DNA of 64,000 nucleotides from Protea cynaroides (taxonomy: Eukaryota; Streptophyta; Magnoliopsida; Proteales; Proteaceae). Positions 1 to 10,323 of this stretch are shown here, one piece after another. How positions within the stretch are numbered: position 1 is the stretch's first letter; each line of letters begins with the position of its first letter. The translations under genes were made by a program, and so were the position numbers. The DNA lies in assembly GCA_028583415.1 (NCBI GenBank), contig CM053270.1:2246001-2310000 (forward strand), in the 5' to 3' direction. The notes under the pieces were generated by a model, which saw nothing but the letters and a program-made list of their open reading frames with translations, made no database searches and was not told the DNA's origin.

Positions 1-2043
1 CTGGAAGAGGTTGAGATGTGCACCATTACACTACAAAGGAGTCCAAGGGTGGTTACGATCAATCTAACCAATAGATTTCCATCAAATGGCTGTGGATCAT
101 GCCTACACTATCATGACCCCCTGTTTTAGGGAAAAAATGCGCATAGACGCCCAATTCACTGTGATGATCCTTGAGATCTTGGATGGAATCCCAAGATATG
201 TGCAAATGCAAAGAGACGTTCCAAGGTCATTCCATGCTCAATAAATATCCTACCAACAAAGGTAAACGAACTGAACTTTTACTACCAAGCTGTTATTATA
301 CTGAATTCACTATTATACCCTTCTCTACCTTGAACTTAGCTTTCTCATACCTAAGTTCATCTGCTTATTGCCCTTGAGCTAACTCACGCATCGGAGTGGC
401 CCCTAGGTTATTTAACCCGCCCAACTCTATTGTTTGTCTTCTCTTTGAGACAAGTGTCCCAATCAGGAGTTCGACTACAATCTGGCGATAATACATATGA
501 AGAGATCCTTGAAGATCAAAGGAAGTTAGCCGGCCTCATGCTGATTGTTGGTGCCGATAGGTCACTAGCATCTGGGTTTGGAGCAGTCGGTCTTGGAAAT
601 GGTTACGATAGGGATGAGTAGATTAGGAACCTTAATCTCCAGGATCATGTTCAGTTGGATGATGCAGTTTTTTTAGGGTTTTAGAATACTGCATTAGAGT
701 CTAGACCTTCGGCTAGTAATGGAGTAGACATTTGTGCTTTGAAGGGGTAGAATAGGGCCCATATGCAATGTATGCCATTGATTGGCCAGGAATTAATTGT
801 CGGTAGGGTTGTTTTGGCAGCTATTTTGGAAGCATCTGTATTGCCAAAAGAATCAATAAGGAAACTCCAGCGCCGGGCTATCAGAGAATACACCTATGGG
901 TAGGGTTTTTATGCTGGAGAAAAGACTGCCATTAGCGTTTCTGATTGGACTGGAGAATCAGGGTTTTGACCCAACGTTGGTTGAACAAAATCTGGGGGCC
1001 ACCATTGGTTCTGGGATAGAAGGAGGTTTTTTTAAGAATACTATGGTTTCTGGATGTATATGGGGGATCCAAATCGTCTCCTGCGGCAGGAGGTTCCTAC
1101 CGCCGATCCAAGGGAGTTGGGTTCAGTCTGGCCACCTGCCAATACATTGGGGGGTGGGCCGACTGAAATCCGGCCCTTGGTAGGCGGCAGGACCACAGGA
1201 GAGGATTTGAATACGTATATGGGAGGTCTATGAAACCCTATTCTTTCTTTGAATTTTGATATGCAGGAGGTTATTGTTGGTACAGTTTTTGGAGTACGGG
1301 AATTAGTCAGGGAGAAAAGACTGCCATTGGCATTTTTGATTGGACTGGGGAATCAGGGTTTTGACCCAATGTTGGTGGAATGAAATCTTGGGGCCATCAT
1401 TAGTTCTAGGACAGAAATTTGGGGGCCATCATTGTTCTGGGACAGAAGGAGGTTTTTTTTAAGAATACTACAGTTTCTGGATGTGTAGTGGAGGTTCGCG
1501 AAACCCTAATCTTTTCTTTGAATTCTGATTTGCAGGAGGTTATTGTCGGTAGAGTTTTCAGAGTGTGGGAATCAGTCAAGGAGAATATCAGCACCAGGAC
1601 CTTGGGTAATTTTCATGGTTGGTCACTTAGGGTTAATGTCAATGGAGTTTATGTTGTGTGGGAGCTTGCCTCTTTCTCTCCCAACGACGACCTCACAATG
1701 GGCAACCATCCTATAGGTAACATGTTTTAGGTTAACGGGGGATGTTAGTAGATGATCCTATGATTGAAGAGTAGCTGCAGCATCGTGCTGGAGATATTTA
1801 AGGAAAAATGAAGGTGTCTGGGCCATCTGGGGAGTTTCATAATCTAATACCATTATCACATGTGCGGGTTTCTTCGACTACTTTGTCTTTCCAGTCTATT
1901 GTGATCAGAAAGGAAATTAACTTTTGTGAGGAGACTTTTAATCCAATGCTGGTTGAAGCCTATATGCAAAGGGATGATCAAAGCCACAGTCGTAATGGGA
2001 CTGCTCAAGTTTTTAGAAGGTCTGTAAATTAGCCAATTTCCTT
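1..2043. other. Unassigned degenerate repeat-derived region
   Basis: No gene is recognised. Open frames are short and interrupted. Around 361-410 there is a tract reading CATCGGAGTGGCCCC, a type of sequence I associate with plant Gypsy LTRs, but no boundaries are visible. From about 900 onward the sequence is made of imperfect direct duplications with coding-like character (see the repeat entry). It is probably an old mobile-element remnant. Its family is unknown to me. Confidence 0.4.
915..1486 (+). repeat. Imperfect tandem duplication in unassigned region
   Basis: Bases 915-1060 and 1312-1486 are diverged direct copies. Both read as a GGAGAAAAGACTGCCATT start, then 'IGL-NQGFDP', then an AAGAATACT..TTTCTGGATGT end. 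The second copy holds a further internal duplication of about 33 bp (1389-1447). A third partial copy of the upstream part (GCAGGAGGTTATTGT) is at about 1262 and 1533. The spacer 1061-1256 differs. The translated copies resemble each other, so the parent sequence may have been coding, but I do not recognise the protein. Confidence 0.6.
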
Positions 2044-2362
2044 TGTTGCTCAGCGTGTAAGCCATTAAAAGGAGATTAACATACCTCCTGGTCCTGGTCC
2101 GACGAATATCGAATCAGCCACAGCGGAAGTGTTCGAAGTCGATGCCATTGCCGTCAAGTTTTCAGGGACTGACTTCTAGTTTCTCAGTCTCTCTTCAGGT
2201 TTTACGAATGGTTGGATAATGTTAAACTATTCTTGAAACTAGAGTCCCTCTATTATATGCCTCCTTGTAACTGTCTCCCATCAAGACAGTTACAGGTGAT
2301 GGTGGGTCCCACTATGCACACGTGTTAGACTGACATGGCAATAGGGCCACATCAGTCCAACA
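2044..2362 (-). repeat. Putative 3' LTR of truncated Copia element
   Basis: Read on the minus strand it starts TGTTGGACTGATGTGG directly after a purine-rich tract (RC of 2363-2375, CCAAGTAGGAGAA), the usual polypurine-tract/LTR junction of plant Ty1/Copia elements. The proposed other end, at 2044, gives inverted termini TGTTG/CAACA and a length of 319 bp. A TATA-like GCATATAATAG lies inside (RC of about 2253-2263). The inner boundary is convincing. The outer boundary is inferred from the termini only, because the partner LTR is missing. Confidence 0.5.
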
Positions 2363-2771
2363 TTCTCCTACTTGGTCCATATTGCCACAAGCCAAGTAAG
2401 TGTAATGTGTTGCTTTCGTTGTATGGCCGTACATGAACTTAAGTTCCTTAAACATTCAAGATGAAAATTTCAATTCATGAATCATGGCGGTACATGTCCA
2501 GTATGTCAGTCACTTCCGTCCATGTATTACAATGAATTGTCATTTTCACGATGAATCCTAATGTGGGTAATCCCAAAACTCCAGTGAATTAATCCCACGA
2601 TCAATTCAGAATCAACCCCAAAGTCATTTCGAGGGTACAATTCTTAATGGCCTTTGGACTCAATGGGCTTTTGTTATTTTCAAGAAATTAATAGCGCTTA
2701 CATTATAAATAACAGAAAAACAATTAGGTTCGGAAAACATCAACTTAAGGTTGCAACATTTCAAATAAACA
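2363..2771 (-). other. Copia 3' untranslated region with polypurine tract
   Basis: About 400 bp lie between the Copia stop codon and the LTR. The polypurine tract is 2363-2375 (minus). Nothing else is recognised in the rest of this stretch. Confidence 0.5.
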
Positions 2772-3578
2772 TCAGATACTGAAACGACGTAAGCCCATAC
2801 ATCCCACATGTTTTACAAAGACATTAGGTGGGAGCCCTTTAGTAAAAGGGTCAGCTATCATCTCTGCGGTACCAATATGTCCTATAGAAATACGATGATC
2901 CCGAACATTCTCTTTGACAACAAAATACTTAATCTCAATGTGTCTACATCGACTCACAGAGCATGTGTTGTTAGAGAACTTAACTGCCGAGGTGTTGTCA
3001 CAGTAAATCTGTATTGGTCTTTCAATAGACGGAATAACTTGGAGGTCTGTAACAAAATGACGTAACCACGACGCGTGAGAGACTGCCTCATAGCATGCCA
3101 CTACTTCTGCCTCCATCGTAGAAGATACAGTCTTTGGTTGTTTCACACTTTTCCAGGATACTGCTCCTCTAGCTAGCATAAAGATGTATCCTGAAGTCGA
3201 TCTCCTTGTATCACCACATCCAGCATAGTCCGAATTTGAATATCCGACTAAGTCCAAATTTTCAACATGTCGATATGTCAACATATAATCTTTGGTACCC
3301 TGGAGGTATCTGAATACCTTCTTTGCCGCGGTCCAATGCGACACACCAGGATTTTGCTGAAATCTTCCTAAAACTCCCACTGCAAAAGCGATGTCAGGCC
3401 TTGTGCAAACTTGTGCGTACATCAAACTGCCAACTGCTGACGCATATGGGACACTATGCATTTGTTGTTTTTCTAGAACTGTCTTAGGACATTGATCCAA
3501 GCTTAGTCTATCACCTTTGATCACTGGTGCTACACTAGGTTTGCAGTTCTTTATGCGGAAGCGTTCCAATATTTTCAA
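2772..3578 (-). pseudogene. Ty1/Copia polyprotein remnant (end of RT plus RNase H)
   Basis: This is a 268-codon open segment on the minus strand. It starts inside the end of reverse transcriptase and runs through a complete Copia-type RNase H. Recognisable blocks, in order, are VGSLMYAQVCTRPDIAFAVG, the DYAGCGDTRRSTSGYIF motif, the TMEAE block, YCDNTSAV and ADPFTKGLP close to the C-terminus. In the living family this is the C-terminal third of a single gag-pro-int-RT-RH polyprotein. Gag, protease, integrase and most of RT are absent, because the element is truncated near 3600, where it meets the gene-fragment array. The remaining frame is open, so truncation may be fairly recent or the domain may simply lack stops. 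The family assignment is firm and the lineage is not resolved. Confidence 0.85.
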
Positions 3579-3713
3579 ATGAGAGAATGCACAAAATAAA
3601 TTTCAAACATGTAATGAGGGTAGACAAGTTTCACAACATGTAAATTCAAATTATAAAAATGAGGATGCACAAAATAAATTTCAAACGAGAGAATTTTTTC
3701 CCTGGTCCTCACA
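3579..3713. other. Junction between Copia remnant and gene-fragment array
   Basis: A short word, GCACAAAATAAATTTCAAAC, occurs twice (about 3588 and 3667), marking a local duplication of about 79 bp. The stretch ends in CCTGGTCCTCACA and is followed at once by the exon-derived AAAAAGCAATTG. That ending resembles the ...GTCCTCACA terminus of the Ogre-like LTR at 49823 and 56668, so another LTR end may once have been here. It may also be coincidence. Confidence 0.35.
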
Positions 3714-3850
3714 AAAAGCAATTGAAGGACGAAGCCAAGAGAGAGGCTATTCGTATTGCTAGGGAGGAACGAAAGGCTGCCAAGGCTGCCATGGCATAGG
3801 CACGAGCTGCCGAGCGGAAGGTCCTAGAAGAGGAGTTCCATCAAACCCTT
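3714..3850 (+). pseudogene. Exon-1 copy 1 (5'-truncated fragment of coiled-coil gene)
   Basis: This is the last 137 bp of the same first exon found intact at 7454-7879. It begins in the QEKQLKDEA block and ends at the identical CAAACCCTT|GTGAGTAG donor. The 5' two-thirds are missing because the unit is cut off by the Copia remnant. The codon that is CAG in copies 2 and 3 (in the MAQARAAE block) is TAG here, so it could not encode the normal peptide. It is the left-most member of the roughly 2.01-kb tandem array. Confidence 0.8.
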
Positions 3851-4928
3851 GTGAGTAGATCAACTTCTTCTTCTTTTTATTGGAGTTTTTCTCTACCCTT
3901 ATTTTCTTATTATTTGTTTCATTTATTATCGTATTTATTTTTGAGAAATTGAAACCAGTTCCTTCTTCCCCTACATCATCCAGTGCTATCACTCTCAGCT
4001 TTCATGGCGTTCTGTAGTTCCATGAACGATCTCTTTTTATTTTTTTTAATAATGATTTTGTTGAGGTTAGAGGAAAAATCAAAACAAGACAATAACATAA
4101 GCAGCTAATGTCTCATTAACAAATTCTAGTCCCATAGTGCAGTCTCTGTCCCAGGAACCCCTATTTGGAGAATTACTAGGGGACAGGCATGTGCGAAGTT
4201 CAAATTTGATGGAGGAAAGTTGGCCAACCATTTTAAGTCTGTTAGGTTTTGTAAATGGGATCGTTTCCAATTATATGATTGAATGACGGATTTAATTGGC
4301 ACTGGATGCCTTCAACTCAGTTATTTTATTTTAATTTTTTTTTTAAATGTCAATTTGAAGATGATCCTAAAAACTTCAGTATGTTGGGTGATCTTGATAA
4401 CATTGTAGAGTAGTCATGTTGGTCGTATAGCCGTGAGGTGATTATATTGGGCATTTGGCGGAGATTTTGATATGTTCATGTTATGCTCTAAAACTTATAG
4501 TCTCAATATTGAGTAACATAACGATAATAGTTGAATAATAAATTTCTTAATCAAGATTAAGACAACAGATACTTCTTAACCATGGGATGAACTGATCTCA
4601 TTTCAAAACTGAAACCATGGCATAATGCTAGAGAAAGAGGAAGAAAAGGGTCATCCATGTCAACCCTAAATACCATTTCATGGACATAATTGAGGCATAA
4701 GAATAGTTTCAGCAGGAACTATCAGTCTAACAGTATTCCCAAGTAGCTATAGCGGAATGTAGTTGGGAGTGTAAAAGGCAAACTTGTTAATTAGCCAACA
4801 AATGAATTAGGTTGTCTGGATTACTCTAGCTTTAAACAGAAGAGATAAATCTAATCTGCATGTTCCTTTTTCTTTTTTTTTTAAATTGGGTTACAAGCAT
4901 GGTTTTGCATATAAGTGGTAGTCAGTTA
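3851..4928 (+). other. Intron-1 segment of array unit 1
   Basis: This starts at the GTGAGTAG donor with a T-rich stretch and is nearly identical to 5868-6948 and, apart from insertions and junctions, to 17460-18347 and 62830-63577. It holds no open frame of note. Short minus-strand frames recur in every copy at the same place (for example 4079-4270) and are products of the duplication, not evidence of a gene. Confidence 0.7.
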
Positions 4929-5210
4929 TAAGGGTGTTAACGAGTCGATCCGGTCCGATTTCGGTCTAGGCTGAAATGGTGTCAGGCTTTATAAGCCTAG
5001 CCCAAAACTTGTCCATTAAGGGTTCAGGCTAAGGTGGGCTGGCTGAAGTCTGGACACATTAACTATTGGGCCGGTCCGGTGTCGGTTTGTTATCGGGCTT
5101 GGCTTATCGAGCCAATTTTGGATTGACTCAGTCCAATCCGGGCTTATCTAGCCCAGATTGGACTCATGCCAGTCCGAATGGGCCCAGATTGGCTTAACAG
5201 TCAACTCACG
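4929..5210 (+). repeat. Truncated hAT-type MITE in promoter region, unit 1/2 boundary
   Basis: It begins TAAGGGTGTTAACGAGTC, one base off the terminal TAAGGGTGTCAA of the complete MITE at 47495-48145, and continues with the same GGTCCGGT/GGGCTTGG-rich composition. The opposite inverted terminus is missing, so it is truncated. It sits directly upstream of the (GA)n tract and 5'UTR of exon copy 2 and has been copied along with the unit. Confidence 0.6.
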
Positions 5211-5441
5211 AGAGAGAGAGAGAGAGAGAGAGAGATAAAGCATCGTTTCAAAAATTCGGATCGGAATCGGTCGAATTAGCGAACATTGAGTCCAAAGGAA
5301 TCGGAAACGATTCCGATTCGATGTATGGCCGATTCACATTATAAACTCATGCCAGGGGAACGCGGAGTCTGCATTTCTGAGGTTCTCTCGAGTCCTCCCC
5401 CTCTCTGCCTCTCAGCTCTCAGCTGCTCAATTCATTCATTC
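5211..5441 (+). promoter_or_regulatory. (GA)n tract and presumed promoter/5'UTR of copy 2
   Basis: A (GA)n microsatellite (5211-5235) is followed by conserved unique sequence up to the ATG at 5442. A TATA-like ATTATAAAC sits about 100 bp before the ATG. GA-tract length differs between units (compare 7231-7245, 18581-18609 and 63861-63880). The promoter call is inferred from position only. Confidence 0.4.
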
Positions 5442-5867
5442 ATGGCGGCATGTCGTTAAATCTTCCGCTCTGCTCCAACGTATCCAAGAGTCAAATCTGT
5501 CTTGACCCAAACCCTTCGTTTCAAGACAACATCAATGACGCCTTCTCACCATCACCAACACTAGCTTGAACATGAGTTCTCGGAGTCCAACGAGTTTTTA
5601 GGGAGCTGGAAAGCCCCCAAGGATCCAAAGGAAGCAGAAGCAAATCTGGGAAAGCTGAGGAGGGATTATGCGAAACAGGTAAAGGAGCTTCGCAAGCAGT
5701 ATATCTATGAGATGGAGTTGCAGAAGCAGGAAAAGCAATTGAAGGACGAAGCCAAGAGAGAGGCTATTCGTATTGCTAGGGAGGAACGAAAGGCTGCCAA
5801 GGATGGCATGGCTCAGGCACGAGCTGCCGAGTGGAAGGTCCTAGAAGAGGAGTTCCGTCAAACCCTT
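5442..5867 (+). pseudogene. Exon-1 copy 2, nonsense-mutated
   Basis: This 426-bp exon copy is full length and collinear with copy 3, with the same ATG context (CATTCATGGCGGC) and the same GTGAGT donor at its end. Two nonsense changes inactivate it: codon 6 is TAA where copy 3 has CAA, and a later CAG in the HHQHQ block is TAG. Both are C-to-T changes. There are also substitutions such as AAGGATGGC for AAGGCCGCC. A downstream open stretch from 5712 carries the coiled coil but would lack the targeting N-terminus. Confidence 0.8.
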
Positions 5868-6948
5868 GTGAGTAGATCAACTTCTTCTTCTTTTTATTGG
5901 AGTTTTTCTCTACCCTTATTTTCTTATTATTTGTTTAATTTATTATCATATTTATTTTTGAGAAATTGAAACCAGTTCCTTCTTCCCCTACATCATCCAA
6001 TGCTATCTCTCTCAGCTTTCATGGCATTCTGTAGTTCCGTGAACGATCTCTTTTTACTTTTTTTTTAATAATGAATTTGTTGAGTTAGAGGAAAAATCAA
6101 AAAAAGACAATAACATAAGCAACTAATGTCTCATTAACAAATTCTAGTCCCATAGTGCAGTCTCTGTCCCAGGAACCCCTATTTGGAGAATTACTAGGGG
6201 ACAGGCATGTGCGAAGTTCAAATTTGATGGAGGAAAGTTGGCCAACCGTTTTAAGTCTGTTAGGTTTTGTAAATGGGATCGTTTCCAATTATATTATTGA
6301 ATGACGGATTTAATTGCCACTGGATGCCTTCAACTCAGTTATTTTATTTTAATTTTTTTTAAAAATGTCAATTTGAAGATGATCCTAAAAACTTCAGTAT
6401 GTTGGGTGATCTTGATAACACTGTAGTGTAGTCATGTTGGTCGTATAGCCGTGAGGTGATTATATTGGGCATTTGGCGGAGATTTTGATATGTTCATGTT
6501 ATGCTCTAAAACTTATAGTCTCAATATTGAGTAACATAACGATAATAGTTGAAAAATAAATTTCTTAATCAAGATTAAGACAGCAGATACTTCTTAACCA
6601 TGGGATGAACTGATCTCATTTCAAAACTGAAACCATGGCATAATGCTAGAGCAAAGAGGAAGAAAAGGGTCATCCATGTCAACCCTAAATACCATTTCAT
6701 GGATATAATTGAGGTATAAGAATAGTTTCAATAGGAACTATCAGTCTAACAGTATTCCCAAGTAGCTATAGCGGAATGTAGTTGGGAGTGTAAAAGGCAA
6801 ATTTGTTAATTAGCCAACAAATGAATCAGGTTGTCTGGATTACTCCAGCCTTAAACAGAAGAGATAAATCTAATCTGCATGTTCCTCTTTTTTTTTTTTT
6901 ATAAATTGTGTTACATGCATGGTTTTGCATATAAGTGGTAGTCAGTTA
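5868..6948 (+). other. Intron-1 segment of array unit 2
   Basis: This is a second copy of the intron segment, collinear with 3851-4928 and with only scattered substitutions and poly-T length changes. It holds no gene. It shows what the intron of copy 3 looked like before element A inserted (equivalent site near 6013). Confidence 0.7.
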
Positions 6949-7230
6949 TAAGGGTGTCAACGAGTCGATCCGGTCCGATTTCAGTCTAGGCTGAAATGGT
7001 GTCAGGCTTTATAAGCCTAGCCCAAAACTTTTCCATTAAGGGTTCAGGCTAGGGTGGGCTGGCTGAAGTCTGGACACATTAAATATTGGGTTGGTCCGGT
7101 GTCGGTTTGTTATCGGGCTTGGCTTATCGAGTCGATTTTGGATTGACTCAGTCCAATCCGGGCTTATCTGGCCCAGATTGGACTCATGCCAGTCCAGATT
7201 GGCCCGGATTGGCTTAACAGTCGACTCACA
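6949..7230 (+). repeat. Truncated hAT-type MITE upstream of copy 3
   Basis: Starts TAAGGGTGTCAACGAGTC, an exact match to the 12-bp MITE terminus, and ends just before the (GA)n tract. It is a duplicate of 4929-5210. Confidence 0.6.
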
Positions 7231-7453
7231 AGAGAGAGAGAGAGAGATAAAGCATCGTTTCAAAAAATCGGATCGGAATCGGTCGAATTAGCGAACATTG
7301 AGTCCAAAGGAATCGGAAACGATTCCGATTCGATGTATGGCAGATTCACATTATAAACTCATGCCAGGGAAACGCAGAGTCCGCATTTCTGAGGTTCACT
7401 CGAGCCTTCCCCCTCTCTGCCTCTCAGCTCTCAGCTGCTCAATTCATTCATTC
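7231..7453 (+). promoter_or_regulatory. (GA)n tract and presumed promoter/5'UTR of copy 3
   Basis: A short (GA)n tract (7231-7245) comes before conserved upstream sequence with ATTATAAAC about 100 bp before the ATG. An in-frame upstream ATG at 7298 keeps the frame open into the exon. I prefer the ATG at 7454 because it gives a typical presequence and the upstream stretch looks like UTR. Confidence 0.4.
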
Positions 7454-7879
7454 ATGGCGGCATGTCGTCAAATCTTCCGCTCTGCTCCAACGTATCCAAG
7501 AGTCAAATCTGTCTTGACCCAAACCCTTCGTTTCAAGACAACATCAACGACGCCTTCTCACCATCACCAACACCAGCTTGAACACGAGTTCTCGGAGTCC
7601 AACGAGTTTTTAGGGAGCTGGAAAGCCCCCAAGGATCCAAAGGAAGCAGAAGCAAATCTGGGAAAGCTGAGGAGGGATTACGCGAAACAGGTAAAGGAGC
7701 TTCGCAAGCAGTATATCTATGAGATGGAGTTGCAGAAGCAGGAAAAGCAATTGAAGGACGAAGCCAATAGAAATGCTATTCGTATTGCTAGGGAGGAACG
7801 AAAGGCTGCCAAGGCCGCCATGGCTCAGGCACGAGCTGCCGAGCGGAAAGTCTTAGAAGAGGAGTTCCGTCAAACCCTT
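7454..7879 (+). CDS. Intact first exon of a probable mitochondrial coiled-coil protein (copy 3)
   Basis: This is the only copy in the window whose 142-codon first exon is open throughout. Residues 1-30 start MAACRQIFRSAPTYPR and are rich in Arg, Ser and Thr with almost no acid, typical of a mitochondrial presequence. A His/Gln-rich linker follows (about 34-42), then SNEFLGSWKAP, then from about residue 68 a continuous highly charged Lys/Glu/Arg/Ala helix likely to form a coiled coil. The exon ends in phase 0 at CTT|GTGAGT. No exon 2 or 3' part of the gene is present, so this is a gene fragment unless splicing reaches over element A. The order presequence, short linker, long basic helix reminds me of the mitoribosomal protein mS26 family. 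That is a weak recollection, not an identification. Confidence 0.6.
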
Positions 7880-8021
7880 GTGAGTAGATTAACTTCTTCC
7901 TCTTTTTATTGGAGTTTTTCTCTACCCTTATTTTCTTATTATTTGTTTCATTTATTATCATATTTATTTTTGAGAAATTGAAACCAGTTCCTTCTTCCCC
8001 TACATCATCCAGTGCTATCTC
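7880..8021 (+). other. Intron-1 segment of array unit 3, left part
   Basis: Starts at the GTGAGTAG donor and matches 5868-6012. It is broken at 8021/8022 by the end of element A and resumes, with about 45 bp of target missing, at 17460. Confidence 0.75.
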
Positions 8022-10323
8022 TGTCACACCCCAATTCTGATCCAACCAGAATGGTGTGAGTGAACCGTCACTGAACCAATGGTTCACACCAGGATCTCGA
8101 ATAGGCCGTGTCCACTCATACAAACCATTACACATAACCACAATCAGAATATAAATAGTACAGCGGAAGTCTTTAAATAGAATGAACTGAGAATCTATTG
8201 ATAAATGTAAATAAAATATCCAATTATTCAGATTCAAACATAAAATATAATATTCTTACATTCACTTTAATCCAACTGAAAATAACTGAAAATAAATAAA
8301 ACTAAAATCAAAGGTACACGCAGAAAGGGCACTCGCATGAAGCGTCATGCTCGTCCTCTCCTGCCTGTACACCCAGAGCAGCAACATCACCATATGCCGG
8401 AGCGTACATAAAGTCGTCCATTGTGTAACCTGCATCAACATCTAAAATAATGTACGTACAAAGGGTGAGCTCACAACTTAGCTCAGTAAGACAATCAGAC
8501 AGTTTCACAATATTATGCATGAGTAACAATCATTTTATGCTGTGGTCTGGTTAAGTTTGCAATGTGCTATAGAAAGGTTTGGTGGCCCCCGCACCTCTAT
8601 ACACGAGTGTGTGGCACCTCATGGATCACACCCCCATTGGCCCACATGCACCCATCATGGAATAGAGATAGAGCTAAGATATCCCCGTACCTCCCCTGAT
8701 GCTCTACCCATACCAGTACCTAAGCCCCTACTGGCCAGGGCTTGCAAACTGGGCTCGCAACTAACCAATCCTATATGTCATCAATGTATGCTCTATCCCA
8801 GCACAGCCGTCTACGGCATAGAGATAGAGCTAAGTCATCCCCGTACCTCCCCTGATACCCTATCCGCAACTAACCCACTAGGATAGAACAATACGCAGGT
8901 AGACCCTATCCCAACATAACTCCCTACGGCATAGAGATAGAGCTAAAGCATCGTGGACAAGCCAGCGTCGACTTCGGAGACCACAGTGCCACATCACCAT
9001 GACCAGGCCAGCATTAATATCGGAGACCACCGTACCTCGACCTTCCCCTGATGCCCCACCCGTACCAAGCATGTTAAGATAGAATACTACAAAAAGTGTC
9101 AGTGTGAGGAATGATCCTAGGCCCATGTCCCACTCCACACACCAACGAAAACAATCACATGCCTAACAATCACATCCTATCAATGCATGAACAATAATAA
9201 TAACTGAAAGTAAAGGATGGCATGTGAATATGCACAAACATCACATCATATATATTCAGGTTATTAACAAAGATTTACTGTCCATTAATTATTAGGTTTA
9301 GGTCAGATTCCCTTACCTGACGCTCGCTTGATAGCTTGCTCCACGTCGCAAGATCCAAACGGAAAGTCACAAAGTCCTACAATATTATTAGGGTTTCATT
9401 AGAATAGTTTTCTTAGGGTTTAATGTTGGTCGAAAACCAACATGGTTACAAAATACCCTCACAGAGCTGACCGGTGGCATGTACCGGTCGCAGCTCTGTG
9501 GGGAAAACTGACGACCGGTATGGTCAGCCAGTCCCCACAGACCAGCCTCCCGGAAGGTACCGGTGGCAACATACCGGTCGCACAGGGTGCAACCGGTATA
9601 GTCGATCGGTATGTCTCCGGAAGACCATACTTTGGGTTTTTTCGATTGCCGTCGATCAATCTCCATGGATTTTCAGGGTTTCTCCTGTCCATTCTAAGTC
9701 TGAGCTTTGAGTTAGAGTTATCCCCAACTCATTCAAGTCTAGGGTTTGACGGCAATTTAGGGTTTTTAAGGTCCAGTTAGGGTTTTAGATCAATACCTAC
9801 TTTGCATGGTATTGATCCACCCCTATAACTATCATAGGGTAAGAAGAATGATTAAAACACTTACCGTTGACTGGCGCAACGTGGGCGTCGTCAAACGGTA
9901 ATGGCGGAACCTTCTTCTTCTTCCTAGCTCCTTCTCCTTTCCAACCTCCTTCTCTTCTCTAGAGTTTGTGAGAGATAATGGAAAGGATTTGAGGAGGTTT
10001 AAGAGTGTTTATATAGGCTAGGATTAGGGTTTAGTAACCCTATTAGGATTAGGAAGGTCTTAGGATTCGAAATCAGGAAAGTGGGACCCTCAGAAGTCAA
10101 TTTCTGGATCTCCGCACTCAGCTGCGCAGAGCTGACCGGTCGACCGGTACCAAGACCGGTACCATCGACCGGTCAACATAAAATCATGTTGATTTGATCG
10201 TCTTTGGTCTGATTTCGTACTTGTTTGTCATCCGCTCGTCCCGTCTGGCCCGGTGATGATCGGAAGACCTGCTAGGACACAGAACCAAGGTTTAGACCGG
10301 GTTTACGGAGTGCGGGTCTTACA
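8022..10323 (-). repeat. Element A 3' LTR
   Basis: This complete 2302-bp LTR has termini TGTAAGACCC and TGTGACA on the minus strand. Inside it are a TATA-like TATATAAA (RC of 10008-10015), a consensus splice donor ACG|GTAAGTG about 145 nt downstream (intron would start at 9864), clusters of ACCGGT words (9470-9610 and 10133-10175), three copies of the 14-mer TAGCTCTATCTCTA (RC of 8663-8676, 8819-8832, 8932-8945), and the small conserved ORF at 8308-8421. It matches 15415-17459 closely. Confidence 0.9.
8308..8421 (-). CDS. Conserved small LTR ORF, element A 3' LTR
   Basis: This 37-codon frame starts MDDFMYAPAYG and ends in a Cys motif, SCECPFC, followed by two or three residues and a stop. 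The related LTRs of B, C and D keep the pattern APxYGxVAA...EDxHDxSCECxxC at the same place near the U5 end, although the surrounding LTR sequence is barely alignable. It is preceded by acceptor-like TTATTTTAG and GATGCAG. No function is known to me, and whether it is translated is inference. Confidence 0.4.
   Translation of the reverse strand: MDDFMYAPAYGDVAALGVQAGEDEHDASCECPFCVYL

Noticed and set aside
4079..4270. 63-codon minus-strand frame repeated at 6097-6288 and 17499-17690
   Set aside because: It sits inside the intron of each array unit and is conserved only because the whole unit is duplicated. There is no start context or protein motif.
7298..7453. Upstream in-frame ATG that would extend the exon-1 protein by 52 residues
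   Set aside because: The upstream stretch overlaps the presumed TATA/5'UTR. The downstream ATG gives a normal presequence.
8542..8886. 114-codon plus-strand frame in the A LTR, repeated at 15935-16279
   Set aside because: Antisense to the LTR, identical only because the two LTRs are copies. The equivalent frame is absent from B, C and D LTRs.
9388..9780. Overlapping short frames on both strands in the ACCGGT-rich part of the A LTR
   Set aside because: They lie in the GC-rich U3 part of the LTR, differ between the two copies at their ends and have no counterpart in related LTRs.
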